From the NCBI RefSeq assembly GCF_009765995.1, contig NZ_LMUI01000004.1, positions 49,187 to 113,186 of the forward strand: 64,000 nucleotides of DNA. Reading direction: 5' to 3'. The notes beneath the pieces were generated by a model. The model was not told the origin of the DNA and did not search any database. It saw nothing but the letters and a program-made list of their open reading frames with translations. This DNA comes from Methylocapsa sp. S129 (GTDB lineage: Bacteria > Pseudomonadota > Alphaproteobacteria > Rhizobiales > Beijerinckiaceae). Position numbers and translations under genes: made by a program. Positions 19,973-29,645 of the stretch are shown here, in pieces (positions within the stretch are counted from its first letter, which is position 1; each line of letters starts with the position of its first letter).

Positions 19973-20140
19973 CCGCCGGGCCGGCAGCGTAGAATTTGCG
20001 CTTGACGAATGACCTCGGCCGCAATTATACGCGCCGCAGCGAAGCGGTTCGCCTTCGTCGTAAGCGTTAACGTCACTCAACGCGCCATCGTCCGAGTTGC
20101 GAGTCCTTAGGCTCACGCTCGGCTTTAAAGGCGCAATCCT

Positions 20141-21346
20141 ATGAGCGACGTCGCACGTCATCCCTCTTCTGCAATCTCCGCCGCCCGAACTGAATTCGCG
20201 GGTCTGGCGCCACTGTTTCTAGTGATCTTTCTTGGCTTCCTGTCCGTCGGCGCGCCGTTGCCTGCCCTCTCCCTTTACGTGCATGACAGCCTTGGCTTCA
20301 GCCCCTCAGTCGTCGGCTGGGTCATTGGAATCCAGTCCTTGGCGACGGTGCTGACACGCCATCGCGCGGGCGCTCTCTGCGATCGCAGGGGGCCGCGCCG
20401 CGCTGTCCTGCTCGGTCTCCCGCTCGCCGCCTTGTCGGGAATGTTTTACCTCGCCTCCGTCTGGGCGCCTCTCAACCTTGAAGGCAGACTCGGCGTCCTG
20501 TTGATCGGTCGAGTGACGCTGGGGCTGGGCGAGAGCCTGTTCATCACCGGCGCCATGAGCTGGGGCATAGCGCGCATCGGCGCGGCGCGCACCGGCAAGG
20601 TCATGTCCTGGCAGGGCATGGCGATATATGCGGCGATCGGCCTTGGCGCTCCGCTCGGCTTAGCCGTGCAAGGCGCCTGCGGCTTCGTCGGCGTCGCAAT
20701 CCTGACGATCGCGACGCCGCTGCTCGCCGGCGCCATTGCGCTGCGCCTGCCGGCCGCGCCCGCCAGCGGCGGCGGCGACCGCACGCCCTTCTATCGCGTG
20801 CTGGGACTGATCTGGCGGCCGGGCCTCGTCCTCACGCTCGCGACAGTCCCCTTCGCCGCCATGGCGACGTTCCTCGCCCTCGATTACGCCGCCAGAGACT
20901 GGTCTGGCGCGGGACTGGCGCTGACCGGTTTTGGCGCGGGCTACATCCTGGTCCGCCTTGTCGGCTCGCACCTGCCGGACCGTTTCGGCGGCGCCAAGGT
21001 CGCCGGCGCTTCGCTCGCCATCGAAGCTCTGGGCCAATTGCTGCTCTGGAGCGCCCCGGGGCCAGATCTCGCGTTCATCGGCGCGACATTGACCGGCGTC
21101 GGCTTTTCGCTGGTGTTTCCCGCCATGGGCGTCGAGGCGACCCGCCGGGTCCCGCCGGAACAAAGGGGACGCGCGGTCGGCAATTTCATCGCCTTCTTCG
21201 ACGTGGCGATCGGGTTGACGGGCCCGGCGGTCGGCATCGTCGCGGGTCGCTTCGGCTACGCCTTCGCGTTTCTCATCGGCGCGGGCGCGACCCTTATCGC
21301 ACTCGCTCTGCTGACGGGCGTTCGCCGACCGAACGTGACGCGATAG
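20141..21346 (+). CDS. MFS transporter
   Basis: A 401-residue major-facilitator permease with about 12 membrane helices. GVIGIQSLATVLTRHRAGALCDRRGPR-type signature at 20320-20400 (here VGWVIGIQSLATVL, RHRAGALCDRRG) is the A-motif loop between helices 2 and 3, and LVRLVGSHLPDRFGG is its repeat in the second half. It resembles the YhhS/AraJ-like group. The substrate cannot be told. It converges on the aminotransferase with 24 bp between stops. Confidence 0.85.
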   Translation: MSDVARHPSSAISAARTEFAGLAPLFLVIFLGFLSVGAPLPALSLYVHDSLGFSPSVVGWVIGIQSLATVLTRHRAGALCDRRGPRRAVLLGLPLAALSGMFYLASVWAPLNLEGRLGVLLIGRVTLGLGESLFITGAMSWGIARIGAARTGKVMSWQGMAIYAAIGLGAPLGLAVQGACGFVGVAILTIATPLLAGAIALRLPAAPASGGGDRTPFYRVLGLIWRPGLVLTLATVPFAAMATFLALDYAARDWSGAGLALTGFGAGYILVRLVGSHLPDRFGGAKVAGASLAIEALGQLLLWSAPGPDLAFIGATLTGVGFSLVFPAMGVEATRRVPPEQRGRAVGNFIAFFDVAIGLTGPAVGIVAGRFGYAFAFLIGAGATLIALALLTGVRRPNVTR

Positions 21347-21370
21347 ACGGGCGACGGCGCGCTCACAAAC

Positions 21371-22663
21371 TCACGCGACTTCCGCTCGCGCGGCGACGTG
21401 TTTCTCAATCGCCGCCAGCAGAATGCATATCGCGATCCCTTCGGATGCGTCGCGCACATCCCTCAAGGGAGGAAACGTCGGCGCCAGGCGCAAATTGCTG
21501 TCATTGGGATCGCGCCCATGCGGCCAGGTCGCGCCCGCCGGCGTCAGCGCCAGACCGACGTCGCGCGCCAGCGCGACGACCTGTCTGGCTGTGCCGTCGG
21601 CAACGTCGACGCTAATAAAGTAGCCGCCTTCCGGGCGGGTCCATTTGGCGACGCCCGTTCCGTCCAGATGGGTCTCCAAAGCATTCACGACCGCATCGAA
21701 CTTCGGCGCCAGCAAGGCGCGATGCGCGTCCATGTGGCGAAGCAGGCCCGCCTCGTCCCTGAGGAAGCGCACATGCCGGATCTGGTTCAGCTTGTCCGGG
21801 CCGATCGTCCGTTTTGACGCGCGCGCGAGATACCAGCGCACATTGGCGGCGGACGAGGCAAAGAACGCGAGGCCGCCGCCTGCGAGCGTCACCTTCGACG
21901 TCGAGGCGAAGACGAAGGCCCTGTCGGGATTGCCCGCCTTCTCGCAGAGATCAAGGATGTCGGCGATCTCATGCCGGCGTTCCGTCAGATGATGAACCGC
22001 ATAGGCATTGTCCCAGAACAGGCGAAAATCGGGAGCGCCGGTTTTCATCGCCGCGAGCCGCGCCGCCGCCTCATCCGAATAGACTTCGCCGCTCGGGTTC
22101 GAATATTTGGGCACGCACCACATGCCTTTCACGGCGGGATCGGCGGCGAGCGCCTCGACCGCGTCCATATCCGGCCCCTGCCCAGTCATCGGCACGGGCA
22201 GCATGCGGATTCCAAATTCCTCGCAAATGGCGAAATGGCGATCATAGCCGGGCACGGGACAGATGAAGGCGGGCGCCGTCGCGCGCGACCACGGCGCAGT
22301 CGAGCCCGGCACGCCCTTCAAAAGCGCCCAGACCACGCAATCATGCATGATCGCGAGACTGGAATTATCGCCGACGACGATGCGCTCGGCAGGCGCGCCG
22401 AGCATCGATGAGAACAGGGCGCGCGCTTCGGGCAATCCCTGCAGGCCGCCGTAATTGCGCGCGTCTTCGCCAGCTTCCGTGAAATGGTCGCGATTGCCAG
22501 GCCACGCCAGCAACTCGTTGGCGAGATCGAGCTGCTCCGGCGCTGGTTTGCCGCGCGTCATATCGAGCTTGAGGCCGCGGGCGCAGAAGGCTTCGTAATC
22601 GCTGCGGACCTTGCCCAGCAATGCTCGCAGACCGTCGTCGTTCAAATCAGCAATGCGACTCAC
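21371..22663 (-). CDS. class I/II aminotransferase (Asp_aminotransf, PF12897 type)
   Basis: A 430-residue PLP-dependent aminotransferase of the actinobacterial-type aspartate aminotransferase group. Features: LDMTRGKPAPEQLDLAN, NYGGLQGLPEARALF, PVPGYDRHFAICEEFGI, the Asn/Asp segment KYSNPSGEVYSD, the PLP lysine in FASTSKVTLAGGG, and RLAPTFPPL with the substrate Arg. The start at GTG 22663 has GAGG five bases upstream. An ATG at 22741 would translate through a perfect hairpin and is rejected. It probably transfers amino groups between aspartate-like donors and 2-oxoglutarate. Confidence 0.85.
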   Translation of the reverse strand: MSRIADLNDDGLRALLGKVRSDYEAFCARGLKLDMTRGKPAPEQLDLANELLAWPGNRDHFTEAGEDARNYGGLQGLPEARALFSSMLGAPAERIVVGDNSSLAIMHDCVVWALLKGVPGSTAPWSRATAPAFICPVPGYDRHFAICEEFGIRMLPVPMTGQGPDMDAVEALAADPAVKGMWCVPKYSNPSGEVYSDEAAARLAAMKTGAPDFRLFWDNAYAVHHLTERRHEIADILDLCEKAGNPDRAFVFASTSKVTLAGGGLAFFASSAANVRWYLARASKRTIGPDKLNQIRHVRFLRDEAGLLRHMDAHRALLAPKFDAVVNALETHLDGTGVAKWTRPEGGYFISVDVADGTARQVVALARDVGLALTPAGATWPHGRDPNDSNLRLAPTFPPLRDVRDASEGIAICILLAAIEKHVAARAEVA

Positions 22664-22670
22664 GGAAACC

Positions 22671-22716
22671 TCATTCGCGTCGGCGGCGCCCGAGCGGGCG
22701 CCGCCGACGCGAATGA
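22671..22716. promoter_or_regulatory. perfect 22-bp inverted repeat in the leader of the aminotransferase gene
   Basis: The arms at 22671-22692 and 22695-22716 are perfectly complementary with a 2-nt centre. On the minus strand the hairpin ends at the GAGG ribosome site and eight bases before the GTG start, so as mRNA it would sequester or border the site. There is no T-run, so it is not a simple terminator. It could be a 5' stabiliser, a translational control element, or a dyad bound by protein. Confidence 0.6.
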
Positions 22717-22811
22717 TAAACTTTATGCCTGACCTATCCAACCGTTCGTGGACGATTTCGGCGCCCCGCCCCGGCCTGTGCGAAGGCCGAGAGCGGATTC
22801 ATTCCGTATGC

Positions 22812-23561
22812 TTACCGCATGCCGCCGGACGCCAGGAGAATCTCTCCCGTCAGCCATCCTGAATCGGCCGAGGCGAGAAACAAAGCGATGGGCCCGATGT
22901 CTTCCGGCTGCCCCATCCGCCCTAGCGGCGTCTGCGCCACCATCTGCTTCTGGAAATCGGTGCCGATAATTCCGGCCGCGTGGACGCCCTCCGTCTCCAC
23001 CGGGCCGGGATTAATGGAATTGACCCGAATTCTTCTGGGCGCCAGTTCTTTCGCCAGCACATGCGTAATGGCGTCCACCGCGCCCTTGGTCGCCGTATAG
23101 ATCGCCGACATGGGCGGCGTTATCTGGCTTGCATTCGAGCCGATATTGATCACGCTGCCGCCCTCGGCGCCGAATTGCTTTACGGCCTCCTGAGTGGTCA
23201 GCAGAAGGCCGAGGACGTTGGTGTTGAATTGCCGGTGAAACTCACCTTCCGTCACCGTTTCAAGAGGGCTGAACTGATAGACGCCCGCATTGTTCACCAG
23301 CACGTCGAGCGACCCAAACGCCTTTTTGGTCTCGGCGAACAGCCGCTGCACGTCAGCCGCTTTCGAAACATCGCCCTGGACCGCGATGGCTTTGCCGCCC
23401 TTGCCTTTGATCTCCGCGACAACCTGGTCGGCGCCTTCCTTACTCGATGCGTAATTCACCACGACCGCGGCGCCCGCCGCCCCCAGGCTTTTCGCAATCC
23501 CCGCGCCAATGCCTTTTGACGCGCCCGTCACGACGGCGACCTTGCCTGCCAATTTGCTCAT
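22812..23561 (-). CDS. SDR-family oxidoreductase (3-ketoacyl/glucose dehydrogenase-like)
   Basis: A 249-residue classical SDR: TGASKGIGAGIAKSLG cofactor site, NNAGVYQFSPL, the catalytic Ser in INIGSNASQ, YTATKGAVDAI (YxxxK), and the closing GWLTGEILLASGGMR. The start at 23561 follows AGGA; the open frame to 23786 upstream runs through a repeat and an operator and is rejected. A 32-bp palindrome lies 26 bp upstream, and an ArsR regulator gene 227 bp upstream on the same strand, which suggests regulated expression. The substrate is unknown. Confidence 0.88.
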   Translation of the reverse strand: MSKLAGKVAVVTGASKGIGAGIAKSLGAAGAAVVVNYASSKEGADQVVAEIKGKGGKAIAVQGDVSKAADVQRLFAETKKAFGSLDVLVNNAGVYQFSPLETVTEGEFHRQFNTNVLGLLLTTQEAVKQFGAEGGSVINIGSNASQITPPMSAIYTATKGAVDAITHVLAKELAPRRIRVNSINPGPVETEGVHAAGIIGTDFQKQMVAQTPLGRMGQPEDIGPIALFLASADSGWLTGEILLASGGMR

Positions 23562-23586
23562 CTTGCTTGATCCTGTTTGATGATCG

Positions 23587-23618
23587 ATGATTAGACACTT
23601 AGATAAGTATCTAATCAT
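23587..23618. promoter_or_regulatory. 32-bp palindromic operator upstream of the SDR gene
   Basis: Nested dyads ATGATTAGA (23587-23595) / TCTAATCAT (23610-23618) and ACTTA / TAAGT inside, with one mismatched pair between them, make an almost perfect palindrome. It is A+T-rich in a GC-rich setting and sits at the promoter position of the SDR gene. The adjacent ArsR-type regulator (23789-24082) is the obvious candidate ligand; that pairing is inference. Confidence 0.65.
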
Positions 23619-23701
23619 TGCAAGAGCGCGGTTTGTAATTTTCTGCGCGGCGAGGATTCCGCGCCTGGAGGCAGAGTGGGTCGCCGCCGCCCCACCCCTG
23701 A

Positions 23702-23765
23702 CCCCTACCCGTTGCACGGGTAGGGGAAATCTCAGCGCTCCCCTCCCCGCGTTTGCGGGGAGGGG
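23702..23765. repeat. paired-hairpin intergenic repeat
   Basis: Two perfect 11-bp hairpins, CCCCTACCCGT/ACGGGTAGGGG (23702-23726) and CCCCTCCCCGC/GCGGGGAGGGG (23740-23765), lie between the ArsR and SDR genes, flanked by CCCCACCCC and GGGGTGGGG. The architecture matches RIME-like mosaic repeats of Hyphomicrobiales and resembles the element at 30137. Confidence 0.6.
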
Positions 23766-23788
23766 CCGGGGGTGGGGAAGCGCCATTG

Positions 23789-24082
23789 CTAGATTTTAGC
23801 GAGCTGATCCAGATAGGCGCTCAAAACGTCACGCTGGAGGACGAGTTTGGCGAACTTGCCTTCGCGGATGATTTCGATCAGGCCCGCCGTCTCCAGTTCT
23901 TTCATATGGTGAGAAAGCGTGGCGGCGCTGACGCGATGGGTCTCCTGCAAGGCGCTGCAAGGCATCGCATCGGGGCAGCCGCCTATTTCCTTCAGGATTT
24001 GATACCGCCGCGGTTCGGCCAGAGCGCGCGCAATCAAGGCGAACTGCCGATCTGTCAGTCGGGTCTGTTTGGCAGTCGCCAT
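23789..24082 (-). CDS. ArsR-family transcriptional regulator
   Basis: A 97-residue winged-helix repressor: [45 protein letters not shown] as the recognition helix region, and the wing [16 protein letters not shown]. It has Cys residues at CPDAMPC that could sense metal or redox, but not the ArsR ELCVCDL motif. The likely target is the SDR gene downstream and its palindrome at 23587. Confidence 0.87.
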   Translation of the reverse strand: MATAKQTRLTDRQFALIARALAEPRRYQILKEIGGCPDAMPCSALQETHRVSAATLSHHMKELETAGLIEIIREGKFAKLVLQRDVLSAYLDQLAKI

Positions 24083-24209
24083 GATTTCAAGTCACATTAA
24101 CGGGTAAACGCATCCGTATTGCGGGCTATGGCTTCGGCTGCCGCCGCGCCATTCCCATTATATGCGGACGGATGGGCGCTTTGACAACGACGCGCGCAGA
24201 GCGCTCGCG

Positions 24210-24620
24210 CTACGGGCGCCTGAACCGATCGAGAGGAATTTCCGCCGTCGCCGTGATTTCAATCAACAGGTCCGGGTGATAGAGGCGAACGATCTGCACA
24301 GTCGTCGTCACCGGAAAAGGCTCCGCGAAGAACTGCTTGCGAATATCGCCGGCGGCCATGAACTGCTCGATATCGACAGCATATTGGGTCAGCGCCACGA
24401 TGTCGGCCATGACGCCGCCGACGGAGGCGAGAGCCGCCTGGATATTCTCCAGCGTCTTGCGAACCTGCGCCCGCATATCGTTCTTGCCGACGACCTGCCC
24501 CTCCTTATCGAGCGCGACTTGCCCCTTGAGATGGATGATTTCACCCGCGCCTTGAATCTTCATCATTGAGAATGCGCCAAAGGGCTGCCAGATATCCGGC
24601 GGATTGAAACTTGACGCCAT
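24210..24620 (-). CDS. RidA/YjgF family protein
   Basis: A 136-residue member of the RidA/YER057c family, trimeric enamine/imine deaminases. The family features are LKGQVALDKEGQVVGKNDMRAQ, TLENIQAALASVGG, and the C-terminal VRLYHPDLLIEITATAEIP with the conserved Arg and Glu, which points to deaminase ability. It may be one of several paralogues with a separate substrate. The neighbours rsmD and rluB are on the same strand but functionally unrelated. Confidence 0.88.
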   Translation of the reverse strand: MASSFNPPDIWQPFGAFSMMKIQGAGEIIHLKGQVALDKEGQVVGKNDMRAQVRKTLENIQAALASVGGVMADIVALTQYAVDIEQFMAAGDIRKQFFAEPFPVTTTVQIVRLYHPDLLIEITATAEIPLDRFRRP

Positions 24621-24677
24621 GGCGATCTCACCCGTCTGTGCATGGGAAGATGACGGTACCTCCCCGTATCGCGAAAA

Positions 24678-25265
24678 TCATGATTTCGCCTGTTGAGCCG
24701 TCTTGTCCGACTCACCGCGCCGCAGAAACACAACCTTCGTATCGCCATACGTTCGCTCATCCTCCACGCCGAATCCCTCCGGCGCGGCGATCTCCGCTTT
24801 CTCGGCTTCCTCCACCACGCAAAGGGCGCTTTCGGCGAGCCAACCGCCCGCCGCCAACGCGGCGAGCGCCGGCCCCGCCAACCCCTTGCCATAGGGCGGA
24901 TCGAGGAAAGCGAGGGTGAACGGGGCTCCCGTCGGCGCCTTGCCGAGCTTCGTCGCATCGGCGCGCCAGATGCGCGTGACGCCGCCAAGACTCAGCGCCT
25001 CGACATTGCCGCGCAGCAAGGCGCGCGCTTCGGCGCCGTCGTCGATGAACAGAGCAAAAGCGGCCCCGCGCGACAGGGCCTCGAAACCCAGCGCGCCCGA
25101 ACCGGCGAAGAGATCGACCACGCGCGCGCCCTCAAGCGCATCGGCGAAGCGATGGGCGAGAATATCGAAGATCGATTCCCGCAAGCGCTCCGAAGTCGGC
25201 CTGATGGCGCGCGAGGCGGGCGCGTTCAGAACTCGGCCACGCAGGCGTCCGCCGACGATGCGCAC
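24678..25265 (-). CDS. rsmD: 16S rRNA (guanine(966)-N2)-methyltransferase
   Basis: A 195-residue SAM-dependent methyltransferase. MRIVGGRLRGRVL at the start, RPTSERLRESIFDIL, SAM motif I VVDLFAGSGALGFEALSRG, and the catalytic FLDPPYGKGL (DPPY) are all RsmD landmarks. It methylates G966 of 16S rRNA. Its ATG lies three bases after the rluB stop, so the rRNA-modification pair is co-transcribed. Confidence 0.95.
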   Translation of the reverse strand: MRIVGGRLRGRVLNAPASRAIRPTSERLRESIFDILAHRFADALEGARVVDLFAGSGALGFEALSRGAAFALFIDDGAEARALLRGNVEALSLGGVTRIWRADATKLGKAPTGAPFTLAFLDPPYGKGLAGPALAALAAGGWLAESALCVVEEAEKAEIAAPEGFGVEDERTYGDTKVVFLRRGESDKTAQQAKS

Positions 25266-25268
25266 CGC

Positions 25269-27014
25269 TTAGCTGCGCCGGGGCGGCCGCGACCCGCCGC
25301 CCGGCTTGCCGCCCGAAGCGCCGCCGGAGCCGCGCGGCGGCCCGTTGCGGAAGGGCTTGGCGCCATCGCGCTTGCCGGCGCCGCCGCGCGAAGGCTGCCC
25401 GCCGGGCCTCTTGTGGAAAGGCTTCGAATCGTCTCGCGCACGCGGCCCCCGGCCGGTCGCGCTTTCGCGAAACGGCCTGGCCTCGCCCCCCGGCGCCTCG
25501 CTGCGAGGCTTGCGGCCGGCGAAAGATCCGCCGGGCGGCCCCTTGCGGAATGGCTTGGAATCGCGGCGCGGCGCATCCGTGTCCCGGCGCGGCTTATCAT
25601 TATCGCGATGCGGCCGGTCGCCGACACGGCGCGGCTTGTCGCCGTCGCGGGTCGGCCGCGTATCCTCGCGGGACGGCCTGGCGCGGCGCACCGGCGCTTC
25701 GCCCTCGGCCGCGCGATCCACACGCGGACCCTCGCGACCGGGCTTCGTCCTCGTCCTGTCGCCGGGCCGGAACGTGCGGCCGGCCGGCCGGCCCTCGGCG
25801 CGGGCGCCGCGATCCCCGGCGCGCGCGGCAGCGGCGGCTCGCCTTCGCGCTTCTTGCGCAGTCGGCAGCAAGCGCTCGACCTGGACTTCTCGTCCCTTAC
25901 GGTCGGCGGTGGCGCCGCGCTCGATGCGCTTGCGCGGACCCCTTTCGTCCTCCTGCCTCTCGGCGCGAAGCGTCGAGACATGTTTGCGCATCTTGGGTCC
26001 GTAGGAAGTCTTGGGATCGTTTTTGGCTTTCTCCTCGCGCTCCTCGAACCCGCCAGGGCGCGGCTTGCGATCGGAACGGCCGGCCGGCCGGCGCTCGCGA
26101 CTATCCGCGCGCGCTGACGGCTGGCGATCGGCGGCCGGCTCAGGCTCGCCGCGCTCGATCATCGGCGCGTCAAAATCGACGCCCGCCTCGCGCGCCAGTT
26201 TGGCGCCGAGCTGGTCGCGCAGCACCCGCGTGCGCACTTCGGCGACGGCGCCTTCTTCGAGTTCGCCAAGCTGGAAGGGCCCGAAGGAAATGCGAATCAG
26301 GCGATTGACCGCGAGGCCGAGATGTTCGAGCACTTTCTTGATCTCGCGATTCTTGCCCTCGCGCAGCCCCATCGTCATCCAGACGTTGGAGCCCTGCGCG
26401 CGATCGAGAATCGCCTCGATGCCGGCGTAATCCACGCCGTCGATGGTCACGCCTTCGCTTAGCGGGTTGAGCAGTTCCTGTTCGATCTCGCCATGCGCGC
26501 GCACCCGGTAGCGGCGCAGCCAGCCGGTGGCGGGAAGCTCCAGGACCCGCGCCAGCCCGCCATCATTGGTAAGCAGGATCAGCCCTTCCGTATTGATATC
26601 GAGACGCCCGACGGCGACGACGCGCGGCAGGTCTTCGGGCAGATTCTCAAAAATGGTCGGTCGGCCCTCGGGGTCCCGCGCCGTGGTCACCAGGCCGCGC
26701 GGCTTGTTGTAGAGGAACAGCCTGGTGCGCTCGGGCGCGGCGAGCGGCTTGCCGTCGACGCGCACATCGTCGTTCTCGCTGACATTGAAGGCAGGGCTGT
26801 CGAGCTTCTTGCCATTGACCACGACGCGCCCTTCGGCGATCCAGCCCTCCGCGTCGCGCCGCGAGCAAAGCCCGGCTCGCGCCATGACCTTGGCGATGCG
26901 CTGACCCTCGCGCTTCTCCTGGGGCCTGGCGCCGCGCGCATCGAGGATGCGTCGGCGCGGCGATGGGCCGGCGCCGTCATGGGCGCCGCCGCTGGATTTT
27001 GTTTTATCGATCAT
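25269..27014 (-). CDS. rluB: 23S rRNA pseudouridine synthase RluB-like, with long basic C-terminal tail
   Basis: A 581-residue protein. After about 35 residues there is an S4 RNA-binding domain ([21 protein letters not shown]), then the RsuA/RluB catalytic domain with the active Asp in [18 protein letters not shown] and [22 protein letters not shown]. The family domain ends near residue 260. The remaining about 300 residues are Arg/Pro/Gly-rich low complexity (repeated RDxKPRR and [14 protein letters not shown] units), predicted disordered and likely to bind RNA. Such tails occur in alphaproteobacterial RluB, but this one is long. RsuA/RluE-type specificity cannot be wholly excluded. Confidence 0.9.
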   Translation of the reverse strand: MIDKTKSSGGAHDGAGPSPRRRILDARGARPQEKREGQRIAKVMARAGLCSRRDAEGWIAEGRVVVNGKKLDSPAFNVSENDDVRVDGKPLAAPERTRLFLYNKPRGLVTTARDPEGRPTIFENLPEDLPRVVAVGRLDINTEGLILLTNDGGLARVLELPATGWLRRYRVRAHGEIEQELLNPLSEGVTIDGVDYAGIEAILDRAQGSNVWMTMGLREGKNREIKKVLEHLGLAVNRLIRISFGPFQLGELEEGAVAEVRTRVLRDQLGAKLAREAGVDFDAPMIERGEPEPAADRQPSARADSRERRPAGRSDRKPRPGGFEEREEKAKNDPKTSYGPKMRKHVSTLRAERQEDERGPRKRIERGATADRKGREVQVERLLPTAQEARRRAAAAARAGDRGARAEGRPAGRTFRPGDRTRTKPGREGPRVDRAAEGEAPVRRARPSREDTRPTRDGDKPRRVGDRPHRDNDKPRRDTDAPRRDSKPFRKGPPGGSFAGRKPRSEAPGGEARPFRESATGRGPRARDDSKPFHKRPGGQPSRGGAGKRDGAKPFRNGPPRGSGGASGGKPGGGSRPPRRS

Positions 27015-27243
27015 CGCTCTTCCTAACAGGGGCTTGGCGGCGCGTCAGCAGATTTAAAATGTCCCAGCCCGCCGCCGGGCGTCCTTGTTTATGAACAAAG
27101 TGTGACGCATTTCGCCGATAAGGCCCGCGTTCGGCTTTGTTTCATGGGATCCACGTCGCTATTGACGCGCCGCGCCGCGCTTGCTTTTAAGCGGCGCGAA
27201 AAGCGCTTCACGCCAGCCGATCAACCCTTGGAGAACAGACATC

Positions 27244-28677
27244 ATGACGCAATGGCCTCGACATGGGCGCATCGATGGCGCGATCGTGATGATCGGCTTT
27301 GGCTCGATCGGCAAGGGAACGCTGCCGCTGATCGAACGCCATTTCGACTATGACAAGGAGCTTTTCGTCGTCATCGGCCCCGACGATGCCGACCGCAAGC
27401 TGCTCGACGAGCGCGGCGTCAAATTCGTGCATCTGGCGATCACGCGCGAAAATTATCGCGACGTGCTGACGAAATACCTGAAAGCCGGCAAGGGCCAGGG
27501 GTTCTGCGTCAATCTGTCGGTCGACACGTCTTCGCTCGACATCATGGAGCATTGCCGCGCGATCGGCGCGCTTTACATCGACACTGTCGTCGAGCCCTGG
27601 CCCGGCTTTTATTTCGACAAGAACATCGGGCCCGAAGCGCGCTCCAATTATGCGTTGCGCGAGACGGTTCTGGCCGCGCGCCGCGCCAATCCGGGCGGCG
27701 TCACCGCGGTTTCCTGCTGCGGCGCCAATCCCGGCATGGTCTCCTGGCTCGTCAAACAGGCTTTGCTCAATCTGGCCGCCGATCTTGGCGACAAGGGGCC
27801 GGAGCCGAAGACGCGCGACGAATGGGGCAAGCTCGCCCATCGCCTCGGCGTCAAGGGCGTGCATATCGCCGAGCGCGACACGCAGCGCGCGAAAACGCCC
27901 AAGCCGCGCAATGTTTTCGTCAACACCTGGTCGGTCGAGGGGTTCCTGTCCGAGGGCATGCAGCCAGCCGAGCTCGGCTGGGGAACGCATGAGAAATGGG
28001 CGCCTGAAAACGCGGGGTTTCACAAGAGCGGCTGCGGCGCGGCGATCTACTTGAATCAGCCCGGCGCCAATACGCGCGTGCGTTCATGGACGCCGACCGC
28101 CCAAGCGCAATATGGCTTTCTCGTCACCCATAACGAGGCGATTTCGATCGCCGATTATTACACGCAGCGCGACGCCAATGGCGCGGCGATCTATCGACCG
28201 ACCTGTCATTACGCCTATCACCCCTGCGACGACGCCGTGCTGTCCCTGCACGAAATGTTCGGCCGCGCCGGCGTGATGCAGAGAGAGCATCACATTCTCG
28301 GCGAGGCCGAAATCGTCGACGGCATCGACGAACTCGGCGTTCTGCTGTTCGGTCATAAGCGCAACGCTTATTGGTACGGTTCGCAGCTCTCGGTGGAGGA
28401 GACGCGGCGCATCGCGCCGTACCAGAATGCGACGGGCATGCAGGTGACCTCCGCCGTGCTCGCCGGCATGGTCTGGGCGCTGGAAAACCCGAACCAGGGC
28501 ATCGTCGAGGCCGATGAAATGGACTTCCGCCGCTGCCTCGAAGTGCAGACCCCCTATCTCGGCCCGGTGATCGGCGCCTATACCGACTGGACGCCGCTGA
28601 CCGACCGGCCGGGATTCTTCCCCGAGGACATCGATACGTCCGACCCATGGCAGTTCAGGAACGTGCTGGTGCGGTGA
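27244..28677 (+). CDS. hss: homospermidine synthase
   Basis: A 477-residue NAD-dependent enzyme that joins two putrescines (or spermidine plus putrescine) into sym-homospermidine in the cytoplasm. The Rossmann loop is MIGFGSIGKGTLPLIERHF (17-35). NLSVDTSSLDIMEHC, DTVVEPWPGFY, SCCGANPGMVSWLVKQAL and HHILGEAEIVDGIDELGVLLFGH fit the bacterial Hss family, and the length equals that of the Blastochloris enzyme. The start at 27244 has GGAGA upstream; an in-frame ATG at 27181 lacks a site. The 229 bp to rluB holds divergent promoters. Confidence 0.95.
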   Translation: MTQWPRHGRIDGAIVMIGFGSIGKGTLPLIERHFDYDKELFVVIGPDDADRKLLDERGVKFVHLAITRENYRDVLTKYLKAGKGQGFCVNLSVDTSSLDIMEHCRAIGALYIDTVVEPWPGFYFDKNIGPEARSNYALRETVLAARRANPGGVTAVSCCGANPGMVSWLVKQALLNLAADLGDKGPEPKTRDEWGKLAHRLGVKGVHIAERDTQRAKTPKPRNVFVNTWSVEGFLSEGMQPAELGWGTHEKWAPENAGFHKSGCGAAIYLNQPGANTRVRSWTPTAQAQYGFLVTHNEAISIADYYTQRDANGAAIYRPTCHYAYHPCDDAVLSLHEMFGRAGVMQREHHILGEAEIVDGIDELGVLLFGHKRNAYWYGSQLSVEETRRIAPYQNATGMQVTSAVLAGMVWALENPNQGIVEADEMDFRRCLEVQTPYLGPVIGAYTDWTPLTDRPGFFPEDIDTSDPWQFRNVLVR

Positions 28678-28691
28678 GATAGTAAAACGCC

Positions 28692-28711
28692 CCTTCCCCC
28701 ACGGGGGAAGG
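28692..28711. repeat. short GC hairpin between hss and dapD
   Basis: CCTTCCCCC and GGGGGAAGG form a perfect 9-bp stem with a 2-nt loop, 15 bp past the hss stop. It may act as a transcript end for hss or be a fragment of the RIME-like repeat family seen at 23702 and 30137. Confidence 0.4.
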
Positions 28712-28775
28712 AGCGCCATTGACAACCCCTCGCTGAGCGAAGAAACCTCGCGCGGCCATCACACCGGGACCGCCC

Positions 28776-29645
28776 ATGCCGCACCAACGCCTGCAAGCCA
28801 TCATCGAGCAAGCCTTCGAGGACCGCGCGACGATCACGCCGCAAACGACCGGCGAGGTGCGCGAGGCCGTCATCGCGGCGTTGAAGCTGCTTGACAGCGG
28901 CGAGGCGCGCGTCGCCGAGAAAATCCCCGGCGCGGTCGGCCTGGGATCATGGAAGGTCCATCAATGGCTAAAAAAGGCGGTATTGCTGTCGTTCCGCCTC
29001 AATGAAAACGCCCTGATAGCGGGCGGCCCCGGCGGCGCCAATTCGGCCTCAAGCTGGTACGACAAGATCCCGTCCAAATTCGAAGGCTGGGACGCCGCTA
29101 CCTTCGCCAAATCGGGCCTGCGCGCAGTGCCCAATTGCGTGGTGCGGCATTCGGCCTATATCGCGCCCAATGTCGTGCTGATGCCCTCTTTCGTCAATCT
29201 GGGCGCCTATGTCGATACGAGCACGATGGTCGACACCTGGGTCACGGTCGGCTCCTGTGCGCAGATCGGCAAGAACGTGCATCTGTCGGGCGGCGTCGGC
29301 ATCGGCGGCGTGCTGGAGCCGTTGCAGGCGAACCCCACCATCATCGAGGACAATTGCTTCATCGGCGCGCGCTCGGAAGTGGTCGAGGGCGTGATTGTCG
29401 GCGAGGGCTCGGTTGTCTCGATGGGCGTGTTCCTGTCGGCCTCGACCAAGATCGTCGACCGCGTCACCGGCCAGATCCATATCGGCTATGTCCCGCCTTA
29501 TTCCGTCGTTGTTTCCGGCTCGCTGCCCGGCAAGCCCTTCGCCAATGGTTCGCCCGGCCCCTCGCTCTATTGCGCTGTCATCGTCAAGACGGTCGACGCG
29601 CAGACCCGCGCCAAAACCGGCATCAATGAATTGCTGAGAGATTGA
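28776..29645 (+). CDS. dapD: tetrahydrodipicolinate N-succinyltransferase
   Basis: A 289-residue left-handed beta-helix transferase of the succinylase route to lysine and meso-diaminopimelate. The helical N-terminal domain is followed by hexapeptide repeats ([75 protein letters not shown]). The closing [15 protein letters not shown] is typical of DapD. The stop overlaps the next start by one base (TGATG), so a DUF805 protein is co-translated. Confidence 0.96.
   Translation: MPHQRLQAIIEQAFEDRATITPQTTGEVREAVIAALKLLDSGEARVAEKIPGAVGLGSWKVHQWLKKAVLLSFRLNENALIAGGPGGANSASSWYDKIPSKFEGWDAATFAKSGLRAVPNCVVRHSAYIAPNVVLMPSFVNLGAYVDTSTMVDTWVTVGSCAQIGKNVHLSGGVGIGGVLEPLQANPTIIEDNCFIGARSEVVEGVIVGEGSVVSMGVFLSASTKIVDRVTGQIHIGYVPPYSVVVSGSLPGKPFANGSPGPSLYCAVIVKTVDAQTRAKTGINELLRD

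Noticed and set aside
24693..26117. Plus-strand 474-codon frame over rsmD and rluB
   Set aside because: Antisense to the Arg-rich rluB tail, giving Ala/Gly/Arg low complexity.
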